DNA of 64,000 bases. Origin: Bacteroidales bacterium (lineage in GTDB: Bacteria; Bacteroidota; Bacteroidia; Bacteroidales; Bacteroidaceae). Numbering within the stretch: position 1 is the stretch's first letter; the number at the start of each line of letters is the position of its first letter. The stretch is from assembly GCA_012729225.1 (NCBI GenBank), contig JAAYDO010000139.1:1-64000 (forward strand), given 5' to 3'. The notes beneath the pieces are model-generated. The model made no database searches and was not told where the DNA came from. It saw only the letters and a program-made list of their open reading frames with translations. Position numbers and translations under genes: made by a program. Shown one piece after another: positions 54,373 through 63,293 of the stretch.

Positions 54373-54516
54373 GAAGCATTCTTCATGCCTCAACGAACAA
54401 TTGTTCAATGGCTAACGAACAATTATTCAAGTGCCGATGAACAATGCTTCAAGTGCCAATGAATAATTGTTCGATGACCCATGAACCATGCGTGCGTTTT
54501 TGTCCCTATAAGCATG
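54373..54516 (-). repeat. 22-bp-period GAA-N6-TTC array, copy D
   Basis: Cores start at 54373, 54395, 54417, 54439, 54461 and 54483 in + coordinates, exactly 22 bp apart. They include the perfect palindrome GAACAATTGTTC at 54395, with GAACAATTATTC, GAACAATGCTTC and GAATAATTGTTC. The leading unit CATGCTTATAGG is in phase at 54505-54516 on the minus strand. It matches copy A in inverse orientation, with one extra unit. Confidence 0.88.
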
Positions 54517-54704
54517 AAGTTCTTGAGTGTCTATAAATCGTTGTGTATAGACAGGATATAAAGATCCCTTCGGTCTATGCTGACATCATTCGCTTTCTTG
54601 GGTGGGTGGTCCTGCGACAAACTCTGAGTTTGGCGTACTCATGTGGATTGAAGTCCCAAACTTAGGCAGTTCCTCATGACCGCCTTGGGGATGAGAGAGT
54701 GGCT

Positions 54705-55295
54705 TTATACACCTTCATCACTGAAGTCCTTGCTCATTTCATTGCTGAGTGGCCCTGTCTCCAGATCTTGTGCTTTCTGGAAGGAATGAGAACCATCAGG
54801 GTTTACCTTCAATTCAAGCGGATAAGCCATTCCATCTGAGGTCTCGTCAGGATCACCTACTGTCACAATGAAATAAAGGGCAGAACGGTCTTTGTCGCGC
54901 TTGATGTAGTTGTAGTTCACACCTATCATGGTGGATGTCTTCAGGAAGTCGCTTGGTACAATATTGCTGAAGTTGCTTTTGTAGAACGTTTTGCTAAAGA
55001 CCTTTGTGCTGTCTCGCCTGATGTCAATCCTTACTCTACTCTCATGGTATTCAAGCCCTTGGGAGTTGATGAGCACGGGCATGGTATCAACATGCTCAAA
55101 CTTGCAAGTATATCGATACAGTTTGCCGTTGATGTGAATGGTGTCATCAATCGTGTAGTCGCACAGTGATGTGACACCTGTTTGAGAATCAGTTTCTTCC
55201 ACTACATGTGGCGTTGTCATCTCTTTTTTTTCTTCTTTGCATGATGTTGCCGCCAAGGTAAGTAGCGTGATGAACGCTATGCTGAATAATTTCAT
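54705..55295 (-). CDS. DUF4738 family lipoprotein
   Basis: A 196-residue predicted lipoprotein; the start at 55295 gives MKLFSIAFITLLTLAATSCKEE with lipobox ATSC. The body 'SLCDYTIDDTIHINGKLYRY' and 'SALYFIVTVGDPDETSDG' fits the Bacteroidetes family DUF4738, of unknown function. It is convergent with the zinc-ribbon protein gene and separated from it by the repeat region. Confidence 0.82.
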   Translation of the reverse strand: MKLFSIAFITLLTLAATSCKEEKKEMTTPHVVEETDSQTGVTSLCDYTIDDTIHINGKLYRYTCKFEHVDTMPVLINSQGLEYHESRVRIDIRRDSTKVFSKTFYKSNFSNIVPSDFLKTSTMIGVNYNYIKRDKDRSALYFIVTVGDPDETSDGMAYPLELKVNPDGSHSFQKAQDLETGPLSNEMSKDFSDEGV

Positions 55296-55606
55296 CTTTA
55301 ATTCTATTATAAATAATGTGGTTTTTTGTTTTGCGGGTTTCTTCATGCAAAATTCGTAAAAGAAAGTGAATTAATCAAATGAAACATGAAAATAATTGAA
55401 TAAACACCTACATTTGGTGTATTGTGTGCAAAAAAGATTGTAACTTTGCATTTGGAAATCATGGATGCATGTGAGTTTACACAAAGCGACCTTTATGGTT
55501 CTTTTGTTCAACCATTCTTGTGTCATCATAAACAACGCTTCAATTCGGCATTGGTGTGCAAGATGATTTCTCTATGTGGCATTCATTATATTATGGTAAA
55601 AGAAAG
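55296..55606. other. Divergent spacer upstream of map
   Basis: About 310 bases lie between the DUF4738 start and the map start. A -7 box TAACTTTG at 55441-55448 could drive map. The plus-strand ORF 55460-55619 (MDACEFTQSDLYGS) is open but unrecognised; it may be a leader ORF or chance. Confidence 0.5.
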
Positions 55607-56470
55607 ATGGGACTATTGAAAAAGTATCCAAGAAATTGGAGTGTGAAGAGTGGACAGCCACTCACGGAGATGGATAAGAAGATTTTGAGTTTTCAGAACA
55701 AGGGTCACTTAGTCCCCACACGTGATTTGATCAAGACTCCAGAACAGATTGCCGGCATTCGCAAGGCGGGTGTGCTCAACACGGCTGTGCTTGACCTCGT
55801 TGCTGAAAAGATTTGTGAGGGCATTTCGACCTTGGAGATAGATAGGCTTGTTTATGATTTCACCATCAAAAATGGTGGTGTCCCTGCACCCCTCAACTAT
55901 GAGGGTTTCCCTAAGAGTTGTTGTACAAGTGTCAATGAAGTGGTTTGCCACGGCATTCCTTGCGAGGATGAAGTGCTGGAGGAGGGTGACATTATCAATG
56001 TGGATTGTACAACGATTGTTGATGGCTATTATGCAGATGCCAGCCGCATGTTCATTATAGGCAATACCACTCCAGAGCGCGAAAAGCTTGTGCAGGTGGC
56101 AAAGGAGTGTATGGATCTTGGGGCTGAGGCGACCAAACCCTACTCATTTGTAGGCGATTCGGCGGCGGTTATTACCAAGCATGCTCATAAGAATGGTTTC
56201 ACAGTGGTGCGTGATCTTTGTGGTCACGGCGTGGGCAATCAGTTTCACGAAGAACCGGACATGGAGCATTGGGGCAAGAAGGGTACGGGCATGTTGCTCG
56301 TGCCTGGAATGGTGTTCACTATAGAACCGATGATCAATGCTGGAGACTGGAAGGTTTTTGTGGATAGTGAAGATGATTGGACTGTGGTGACAGAAGATTA
56401 TAGCGATTCTGCTCAGTGGGAGCATACCTATCTGATGACAGAAGAGGGTTTGGAAATCTTGACCTATTAG
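55607..56470 (+). CDS. map: Methionine aminopeptidase, type I
   Basis: A 287-residue dinuclear metalloprotease removing N-terminal Met. The five metal ligands are visible: Asp pair in 'INVDCTTIVDGYYADASRM', His in 'LCGHGVGNQFHEEP', Glu in 'VFTIEPMINAG' and Glu in 'WEHTYLMTEEG'. A 40-residue N-terminal extension ('KSGQPLTEMDKKILSF') before the usual start is typical of one Bacteroidetes paralogue. I take ATG 55607; the GTG at 55556 is possible. It leads the operon that continues with tsaD and rsmE. Confidence 0.93.
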   Translation: MGLLKKYPRNWSVKSGQPLTEMDKKILSFQNKGHLVPTRDLIKTPEQIAGIRKAGVLNTAVLDLVAEKICEGISTLEIDRLVYDFTIKNGGVPAPLNYEGFPKSCCTSVNEVVCHGIPCEDEVLEEGDIINVDCTTIVDGYYADASRMFIIGNTTPEREKLVQVAKECMDLGAEATKPYSFVGDSAAVITKHAHKNGFTVVRDLCGHGVGNQFHEEPDMEHWGKKGTGMLLVPGMVFTIEPMINAGDWKVFVDSEDDWTVVTEDYSDSAQWEHTYLMTEEGLEILTY

Positions 56471-56519
56471 GATGGAGTTTCCTCGTCTTTTTACTTAATA
56501 CTTTATTACTCTCGAAGAA

Positions 56520-57533
56520 ATGTATATACTTGCAATAGAAAGTTCGTGTGATGATACGAGTGCTGCAGTCCTGAAGGATGGAATCTTGTTGAGCAATGTG
56601 ACAGCCTCACAGGCTGTTCATGTGGAGTATGGCGGTGTGGTGCCAGAATTGGCAAGTCGCGCACATCAGCAGAACATTGTGCCAGTGGTAGATGCTGCCA
56701 TCAAGCGTGCCGGCATTGCCAAAGAAGATTTGAATGCTGTGGCATTCACTCGTGGTCCAGGTTTGATGGGTAGCCTTCTTGTGGGTGTGAGTTTCGCAAA
56801 AGGATTGGCACGTAGTTTGGGCATTCCAATGATAGATGTCAATCACCTTCAAGGCCATGTGTTGGCACATTTCATTCGTGAGAGTGAAGACGACCATGAG
56901 CAGCCTTCCTTCCCTTACCTCTGTCTGCTTGTCAGTGGCGGTAACAGTCAGATTGTGAAGGTCAATTCATATAAGGACATGGAGATTATCGGTCAGACAA
57001 TAGATGATGCGGCAGGTGAGGCTATTGACAAATGTTCTAAGGTGATGGGGCTTGGCTATCCTGGCGGTCCAATCATTGACAGGCTGGCACGCCAGGGTAA
57101 TCCTGATGCCTTTGAGTTTGCCAAGCCTGATATAGGAGGCTACGACTATAGTTTCTCTGGTCTCAAGACTTCTTTTCTCTATCATCTCAGGGATTGGCTC
57201 AAGGATGATCCCGACTTCATAGAGCATCACAAGGAAGACCTTGCCGCATCTCTCGAAAAGACTGTTGTGGATATTCTCATGAAGAAACTGCGTAAGGCTG
57301 TGAAGGATACAGGCATCAATCAGGTAGCAGTGGCAGGTGGTGTGAGTGCTAATAATGGGCTTCGCAATGCCTTTAAGGATCATGCCAAGCGTTATCGCTG
57401 GAATATCTTCATTCCTAAGTTCTCCTATACAACAGATAATGCAGCGATGATAGGCATTACAGGCTATTTCAAATATCTTGATAAAGATTTTGCTTCTATA
57501 GGTTTGCCTGCCTATGCTCGTGTGACAAAATAG
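56520..57533 (+). CDS. tsaD: tRNA N6-threonylcarbamoyladenosine transferase subunit TsaD
   Basis: A 337-residue ASKHA-fold protein that transfers the threonylcarbamoyl group to A37 of ANN-decoding tRNAs, with TsaB and TsaE. 'ILAIESSCDDTSAAVL', the metal motif 'NHLQGHVLAHF' and 'YLCLLVSGGNSQIV' with 'GPIIDRLARQG' are present. Neither tsaB nor tsaE lies here. Confidence 0.96.
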   Translation: MYILAIESSCDDTSAAVLKDGILLSNVTASQAVHVEYGGVVPELASRAHQQNIVPVVDAAIKRAGIAKEDLNAVAFTRGPGLMGSLLVGVSFAKGLARSLGIPMIDVNHLQGHVLAHFIRESEDDHEQPSFPYLCLLVSGGNSQIVKVNSYKDMEIIGQTIDDAAGEAIDKCSKVMGLGYPGGPIIDRLARQGNPDAFEFAKPDIGGYDYSFSGLKTSFLYHLRDWLKDDPDFIEHHKEDLAASLEKTVVDILMKKLRKAVKDTGINQVAVAGGVSANNGLRNAFKDHAKRYRWNIFIPKFSYTTDNAAMIGITGYFKYLDKDFASIGLPAYARVTK

Positions 57534-57564
57534 CCGTAGAGATTCTCAACAATCCATACTCAAG

Positions 57565-58308
57565 ATGAAAGAAGTCCGTTATTTTTATGTTCCTAATGCT
57601 TCTACAGATGTGGAACTGCCTGAAGAGGAAGCCCAGCATGCAGTGCGTGTGTTGCGCATGCAGATGGGTGACGAGATGATGCTCATGGATGGTAGGGGAA
57701 CGTTCTACCGTGCTGTGGTGACAGAGACTGCCAAGAAGCGTTGTGGCTATCGGGTGGAGGAAGTGCTTCCACAGAATCGTCAGTGGCCTGCTCATCTTCA
57801 TGTGGCTATAGCCCCAACAAAGAATATGGACAGAACAGAGTGGTTTGCTGAGAAGGCAACAGAGATAGGTTTTGATGAACTGAGTTTCTTGAAGTGCAGA
57901 TGGTCAGAGCGTGAGGTGATGAAGACAGAACGTGTGGAGAAGATTCTTGTGTCTGCCATGAAACAGAGCCATAAGGCTTGGAAACCCTTGTTGAACGAGA
58001 TGATGGCTTTCCGCTCTTTCATTGAAAAGATACAGAAGGCGGAACAAGAGAGCGGAAGAGTCATGAAGAAGTTCATCTGCCATTGTTATGAAGAAGAGGG
58101 TTGGGAAGATAAGAAGCCCTTGAAGGATGTGCTTCAAAAGGGTGAGGACACCTTGGTTCTGGTTGGTCCTGAAGGTGATTTCTCTATTGATGAAGTGAAG
58201 ATGGCAGAAGCGGCAGGATACCAGAGCGTGACACTGGGACAGAGTAGGTTGCGCACGGAAACAGCAGCTCTTGTGGCGGTTCATCTCATGAATCTTGCCA
58301 ATCAATAG
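57565..58308 (+). CDS. rsmE: 16S rRNA m3U1498 methyltransferase
   Basis: A 247-residue SPOUT methyltransferase acting on U1498 in helix 44 of 16S rRNA. An N-terminal PUA-like domain ('YVPNASTDVELPEEEAQHAV') precedes the knot domain with 'LVLVGPEGDFSIDEV' and 'LGQSRLRTETAALVAVHLM', both diagnostic. Located 31 nt after tsaD. Confidence 0.95.
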   Translation: MKEVRYFYVPNASTDVELPEEEAQHAVRVLRMQMGDEMMLMDGRGTFYRAVVTETAKKRCGYRVEEVLPQNRQWPAHLHVAIAPTKNMDRTEWFAEKATEIGFDELSFLKCRWSEREVMKTERVEKILVSAMKQSHKAWKPLLNEMMAFRSFIEKIQKAEQESGRVMKKFICHCYEEEGWEDKKPLKDVLQKGEDTLVLVGPEGDFSIDEVKMAEAAGYQSVTLGQSRLRTETAALVAVHLMNLANQ

Positions 58309-58385
58309 TTGAAGTGAACAAGTTTTGTATGAATTGGGGAATAAAGCCTATTCATTCTATTTCAATAAAGTTATAACGATTTTTT

Positions 58386-59852
58386 ATGAAACATCTTCAT
58401 TTATTATCTGCTTTAGCAGTGGTAGCATTCATTTTTTGCTCATGTAGCAATACTGACTATCAGCGTGTGATTCCTGCAGATGCATCGGCTGTTGTGAAGA
58501 TAGACGTGAAGTCTCTCACAGAGAAGGCGGATTTCTCTCATTCTTCAGCAAACGAGATGCTCGGCAGTATGCTTGCTGCTGTGGTGAAGGGGAAAGATGT
58601 GAAAAAGATGCAGTCTTATATCAATGACCCCAGTTCCATGGGACTCGACTTTAGCATGCCTGTTTATGTGTTTATGGTGGGTCAGCATTTCGGTGTTTCT
58701 ATCAAGGTGGATGATGATGGAGACCTGAAGAAGTCCATACAGATGCTTCAGAAGCAGGGAATGGCAACAAAGCCTATAGAGAAAGAAAGCCTGATGTGTG
58801 GTTCTCTGCTGGATGATATACAATATACATATAGCAGTAATACATTTCTCCTTTTGACAAGTTTGGAGGGTGGCAATGCCTCTACTGGACGTATGGCTCG
58901 CCAGTTGATGAAACAGGATGAAGAGGATTCCTTCAGTTCTTCTGAAGCACATCTCAAGATGAATGAGCATCAGGAGGATGTGGTGATTTATTCTCAACTG
59001 AACAAGAATAATATGAAGGCTTTGTCTGGTCTTGAAAATCTGTTGGTGTGGCTTCCTTTGTCTAAACAGAATGTTCAGATGGAGGCACTTAATACGATCA
59101 ATTTTGATGAAGGAAAAATCTATTTTAGTGTGAAAGTGTGGGGAAAGGATGAGATGTCTCAGAAACTCATTGACGATGCAAACAAGAATCTCCGTTCCAT
59201 TCAAGCCACTTATGCGCATCCTTCAGTCAATATGGTTGTTTGGGGTGCTGCTAATCTGAAGGGAGACTGGCTGCTCAGCCACATGAAGGAGAGCAAGCAG
59301 GCAAAGGAAATGCTTTTCCTCATGGAGAGGGCTGTTGATATAGAGCAAATGTTGCGTGCAGTGGATGGTGATGTTGCTATTGAATTGCAGAATCTGGGTA
59401 ATAATGATATTGCTTATTTGGCACAAGTTCAATTGTCCAATTCGGATTTTCTTGCTGATGTGGATTATTGGAAACAAAGCATGAAGGAATATGGCTTATC
59501 TATGCAGAGCAGAGGGAAAGACGCTTATTCCATGCAGATGGAGAGGGACACTTATCTATGGGGTGTGAAGGAGAAGAAGGAACTTTTCTTTGCTTCGGAA
59601 AAGGCAAACATGTCACCTGCTCCACAATCAGTGTTGGATAACTACATGACCGACATCAAGAAGAGCAAGTTCTTTATTTATGTGGATTTGGCAGCACTTC
59701 ACAATACCATGATATTCCAGATTCCTTGGTGGGGAGAAAAACTGCGTGCGTTGAAGTCTATTGTAGTAAAGTCTGCTTCTGCTGACGAGATGACCATGGT
59801 CGTAGAATTAACCGATAAGAAAGACAACTTTTTGAAACTATTATTTAAATAA
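58386..59852 (+). CDS. DUF4836 family lipoprotein
   Basis: A 488-residue predicted lipoprotein: MKHLHLLSALAVVAFIFCSCSN has lipobox FCSC. Immediately after comes 'YQRVIPADASAVVKIDVKSL', the DUF4836 opening. The fold is probably two alpha/beta repeats. Function unknown. Its stop overlaps the ABC ATPase start by one base, which ties it to that transporter. Confidence 0.87.
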   Translation: MKHLHLLSALAVVAFIFCSCSNTDYQRVIPADASAVVKIDVKSLTEKADFSHSSANEMLGSMLAAVVKGKDVKKMQSYINDPSSMGLDFSMPVYVFMVGQHFGVSIKVDDDGDLKKSIQMLQKQGMATKPIEKESLMCGSLLDDIQYTYSSNTFLLLTSLEGGNASTGRMARQLMKQDEEDSFSSSEAHLKMNEHQEDVVIYSQLNKNNMKALSGLENLLVWLPLSKQNVQMEALNTINFDEGKIYFSVKVWGKDEMSQKLIDDANKNLRSIQATYAHPSVNMVVWGAANLKGDWLLSHMKESKQAKEMLFLMERAVDIEQMLRAVDGDVAIELQNLGNNDIAYLAQVQLSNSDFLADVDYWKQSMKEYGLSMQSRGKDAYSMQMERDTYLWGVKEKKELFFASEKANMSPAPQSVLDNYMTDIKKSKFFIYVDLAALHNTMIFQIPWWGEKLRALKSIVVKSASADEMTMVVELTDKKDNFLKLLFK

Positions 59853-60496
59853 TGAATAAGATTCAGTTGAAGAACACTCTGCCCAATGTTTTTATCCATC
59901 GAGATGACATGGTAAGCGATATTTGGAAGCAGGATGTTGAGTTTGAGAAGGGAAGGATTTATTTGGTGGAAGCCAATTCTGGTACAGGCAAGTCTTCCCT
60001 TTGTAGCTACATCTATGGTTATCGACATGACTATCAGGGACAGATTCTTTTTGATGGTGAGGATATTCGAGGATATTCTGTGTCAAAATGGACTAATATC
60101 CGACAATGTCACTTTGCTCTCCTTTGGCAGGAACTTCGCATGTTTCCTGAACTTACAGCCATGGAGAATGTAGAGATTAAAAATAAACTCACAGGTTTTC
60201 AATCCCAAGAACAGATTCTTCAATGGTTTGAGATGCTGGGTATCACAGATAAGATCAATGCCAATCTCGGACGTATGTCATTTGGTCAGCAACAACGTGT
60301 AGCACTCATCCGTGCTCTTTGCCAGCCTTTCGACTTTCTTTTTGTAGATGAGCCTATCAGCCACCTTGATGATGCAAACTCTGAAATCATGGGGCGCATT
60401 ATGATTGCTGAAGCTCAGAAACAAGGTGCGGCTATCATTACTACAAGTATTGGCAAACATATCAACCTGAACTATGATCAGGTGTTCAAACTCTAA
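59852..60496 (+). CDS. ABC transporter ATP-binding protein
   Basis: A 214-residue ATPase subunit. Walker A is 'VEANSGTGKSSLCSYI', the signature is 'MSFGQQQRVALIRAL' (MSFGQ in place of LSGGQ) and Walker B is 'FDFLFVDEPISHLDDAN'. The size and the partner permease suggest the MacB/LolD type, which moves lipoproteins or works mechanically on periplasmic partners. Starts inside the DUF4836 stop codon. Confidence 0.92.
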   Translation: MNKIQLKNTLPNVFIHRDDMVSDIWKQDVEFEKGRIYLVEANSGTGKSSLCSYIYGYRHDYQGQILFDGEDIRGYSVSKWTNIRQCHFALLWQELRMFPELTAMENVEIKNKLTGFQSQEQILQWFEMLGITDKINANLGRMSFGQQQRVALIRALCQPFDFLFVDEPISHLDDANSEIMGRIMIAEAQKQGAAIITTSIGKHINLNYDQVFKL

Positions 60497-60517
60497 CCCT
60501 ACACGTATATATTCATC

Positions 60518-61717
60518 ATGAATTTAGTTTGGAAACTTTTACGTCAGCATATTAGCATTCCTCAGTTTATGGGGTTCTTCTTCGCAAACCTTGTAGGTGT
60601 GGTTATTATTCTTCTTGGAGTGCAATTCTATCAAGACTATCAGGCTCTTGACAGTGAAGATAGTTTCATGAAGGCGGACTACCTCATTGTTAATAAGCGT
60701 ATAGGTGCTATGTCTTCCCTGATAGGCAAGGAGAACACTTTCACCGCTTCTGAGATTGATGAACTCAATGAGGAGGCTTTTGTTGAGCATCTTGGTGCCT
60801 TCACTCCCAGTTCCTACAGCGTGAGAGCACAGTTCGATGTGGATGGTTTTGTGAACTTTTCCACAGACATGTTCTTTGAAAGTGTACCAGATCAGTTTGT
60901 AGATGTCAAGAGCGATGATTGGGACTATCATGTGGGAGAAAAAGAGATTCCCATCATTCTACCAAAGAATTATCTTGACCTTTATAATTTTGGTTATGCT
61001 CAAGGTAAAGGTCTCCCCAAACTCAGCGAAGGAATCTTAGGTGCGATGAAACTTAAAGTACAGATTAATGGCAATGGCAACAACGACACTTTCAGCGGGC
61101 GTATTGTAGGATTCTCTTCCCGACTCAACACAATCCTTGTACCAGAGAAGTTTATGAATTGGGCCAATCAGCAATATGCTTCGCAGGATGCTCCCAAAGA
61201 GCCTACACGACTTATCATGGAGGTGAATAACCCGGCCGACGACCGCATTACTTCTTATTTGCAGGATCGTGGTTATGAGACGGATGAGGATAAGCTTGAT
61301 GCTTCTAAGACCACCTTTGTTCTTCGTGTCATCGTGAGCATAGTGATGGTGGTGGGTGTGGTCATCAGCATGCTTTCCTTCTATATTCTCATGCTCAGCG
61401 TTTTTCTGTTGGTTCAGAAGAATAGTTCTAAACTTGAGAACCTCCTGCTTATTGGCTATTCCCCCGGTCGAGTGGCTTTGCCTTACCAACTTCTTACTGT
61501 TGGTCTCAATGTCCTTGTGCTTGTCCTTGCAGTAGTCATCATGCTTATGGTGAGAGGTGTCTATCTTGACATGTTTGAGAACTTCTTCCCCGACCTTGAG
61601 ATTCCAGGCATCCTTCCTTCTCTTGGTGTAGGCTGTGTCCTTCTTTTTATCGTCAGCATCTTCAATATCATCGCTGTGCGCAACAAGGTCATGAGCATTT
61701 GGAACCGTAAAGATTAA
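60518..61717 (+). CDS. FtsX/MacB-like ABC transporter permease
   Basis: A 399-residue permease: one N-terminal membrane helix ('FFFANLVGVVIILLGVQF'), a large periplasmic domain (about 40-270) and three C-terminal helices (about 265-395), the four-helix layout of FtsX/MacB/LolC permeases. With the ATPase 21 nt upstream it forms one transporter. The DUF4836 lipoprotein may be its periplasmic partner or cargo; this is inference. Confidence 0.88.
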   Translation: MNLVWKLLRQHISIPQFMGFFFANLVGVVIILLGVQFYQDYQALDSEDSFMKADYLIVNKRIGAMSSLIGKENTFTASEIDELNEEAFVEHLGAFTPSSYSVRAQFDVDGFVNFSTDMFFESVPDQFVDVKSDDWDYHVGEKEIPIILPKNYLDLYNFGYAQGKGLPKLSEGILGAMKLKVQINGNGNNDTFSGRIVGFSSRLNTILVPEKFMNWANQQYASQDAPKEPTRLIMEVNNPADDRITSYLQDRGYETDEDKLDASKTTFVLRVIVSIVMVVGVVISMLSFYILMLSVFLLVQKNSSKLENLLLIGYSPGRVALPYQLLTVGLNVLVLVLAVVIMLMVRGVYLDMFENFFPDLEIPGILPSLGVGCVLLFIVSIFNIIAVRNKVMSIWNRKD

Positions 61718-61748
61718 TTCTTGTATTCTCATTTCCCCTATATCTATA

Positions 61749-63293
61749 ATGGAACGTATCAAAGAACTTTATGTCACATTGACAGGTGTAGAGCCTAAAG
61801 ATATTGCACCACTTGCAGGAGCAGGTAGCAATCGTCGTTATTTCCGCATTCAAGGAGGAAAGGAACTCTCTCGTTTTGACGCAAAGACCTTGATTGGTGT
61901 GATAGGTACTCATCCAGAGGAGAATGAGTCCTTCATCTTTATTGATAAGGCTTTTCGTCAATATGGTTTGCCAGTGCCAGAGATATTGGCCGTTTCTGAC
62001 GATCAGATGGTTTATCTTCAGCAAGACTGTGGCAACCTCTCGCTTCACGACATCATCATGTTGCCTCGTCAAGCAGATACATCTTTCTGTCCAGAGACAT
62101 TCTCCATCTTGTGTAAGGCTATTCAGTCTCTGCCACAGATACAATACCTTCCCGTTGTACATCCCGAAGCCAAAGAGATATTCTCACATTGTTTCCCGCA
62201 GCGTGAAATGGATTTCACCAGTGTGATGTTCGATCTCAATTACTTCAAGTACTGCTTTGTCAAGTTACAGCCTGTTGAGTTCAATGAACTTAGACTCCAG
62301 CATGACTTCGAGCAGTTGGCATCCGATCTCATGGGTGATGGTGAGGATACTTTTCTCTATCGTGATTTTCAGTCTCGCAATGTAATGATCAAGGATGGTG
62401 AACCCTTCTTCATCGATTTTCAGGGTGGTCGCAAAGGTCCCATCTACTATGATGTCGCTTCCTTTCTTTGGCAGTCCTCTGCAAAATTCACTGATGCAGA
62501 CAGAGACCTCCTCATCAATGTTTATCTCAAGGCTCTCAAGCCCTACAAAACAATCTCCAAGCCAGAATTCCTTCAGCGTCTTCACCTCTTTGTGCTTTTC
62601 CGCCTCTTGCAGGTGTTAGGTGCTTATGGCTATCGTGGTCTTTGGGAGAAAAAGGCCTACTTTATCAATAGCATTCCTCTTGCTCTGCACAATCTTCAGC
62701 ATGAACTTACTCTTGGCGTCTGCAAGCCCTATCCGTATCTTCAGCATCTCTGTGAGCAACTCATTCGTCTGCACGCAGAACAGAGCCAAGCCATAGATGC
62801 GGAAGAAGAAAAGAAGAAGAAGAAGGTGGCCAACTGCCTCAAGCAGGATGACACCTATCTCAATACCTCCTCCGACAAGCAACCCCTCGTGGTGCAGATC
62901 TATTCCTTCTCTTTCAAGAAAGGAATACCTGCCGATGAAAGTGGCAATGGAGGAGGCTATGTGTTCGACTGTCGCAGCACTCACAACCCGGGGCGTTATG
63001 ATGAATACAAACCTCTCACAGGTCTTGACCAGCCTGTCATTGATTTTCTGGAGGCTGATGGTGAAATCCTCGCCTTCCTTGAGAGTGTATATCGATTGGT
63101 GGATTTCCATGTGGAAAGATTCAAGGAACGTGGCTTCACCCATCTGCAGATCTCTTTTGGATGCACAGGCGGTCGCCATCGCTCAGTCTATTCAGCCCAG
63201 CATGTGGCAGAACACATTCATTCCAAACATGGTGTGGAAGTTCACATTTGTCATCGTGAACAAAACATCTCTCAAATTCTCCCTCGCTCATGA
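61749..63293 (+). CDS. AmgK-like sugar kinase fused to RapZ C-terminal domain
   Basis: A 514-residue fusion. Residues of about 1-350 form an aminoglycoside-phosphotransferase-type kinase ('LYRDFQSRNVMIKDGEPF', catalytic Asp; 'FIDFQGGRKGPIYYD', the DFG-like Asp) resembling AmgK, the anomeric kinase of N-acetylmuramate and N-acetylglucosamine. A Lys-rich linker ('AEEEKKKKKVAN') follows. Residues of about 378-505 match the C-terminal domain of RapZ ('SFSFKKGIP', 'PLTGLDQPV', 'FGCTGGRHRSVYSAQ'), without RapZ's P-loop half. The next gene encodes a MurU-like enzyme (4-nt overlap), as in the amgK-murU recycling pathway. Confidence 0.9.
   Translation: MERIKELYVTLTGVEPKDIAPLAGAGSNRRYFRIQGGKELSRFDAKTLIGVIGTHPEENESFIFIDKAFRQYGLPVPEILAVSDDQMVYLQQDCGNLSLHDIIMLPRQADTSFCPETFSILCKAIQSLPQIQYLPVVHPEAKEIFSHCFPQREMDFTSVMFDLNYFKYCFVKLQPVEFNELRLQHDFEQLASDLMGDGEDTFLYRDFQSRNVMIKDGEPFFIDFQGGRKGPIYYDVASFLWQSSAKFTDADRDLLINVYLKALKPYKTISKPEFLQRLHLFVLFRLLQVLGAYGYRGLWEKKAYFINSIPLALHNLQHELTLGVCKPYPYLQHLCEQLIRLHAEQSQAIDAEEEKKKKKVANCLKQDDTYLNTSSDKQPLVVQIYSFSFKKGIPADESGNGGGYVFDCRSTHNPGRYDEYKPLTGLDQPVIDFLEADGEILAFLESVYRLVDFHVERFKERGFTHLQISFGCTGGRHRSVYSAQHVAEHIHSKHGVEVHICHREQNISQILPRS

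Larger units (their letters stand above)
54154..54704. other. 551-bp convergent intergenic region with repeat array D
   Basis: The gap between the zinc-ribbon gene and the DUF4738 gene holds the 11-bp triple repeat, an AGCGTGA...TCACGCT hairpin and the 22-bp array. ORF 54133-54408 (minus) encodes a peptide similar to that of ORF 4016-4255 only because both cover copies of this repeat. Confidence 0.7.
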
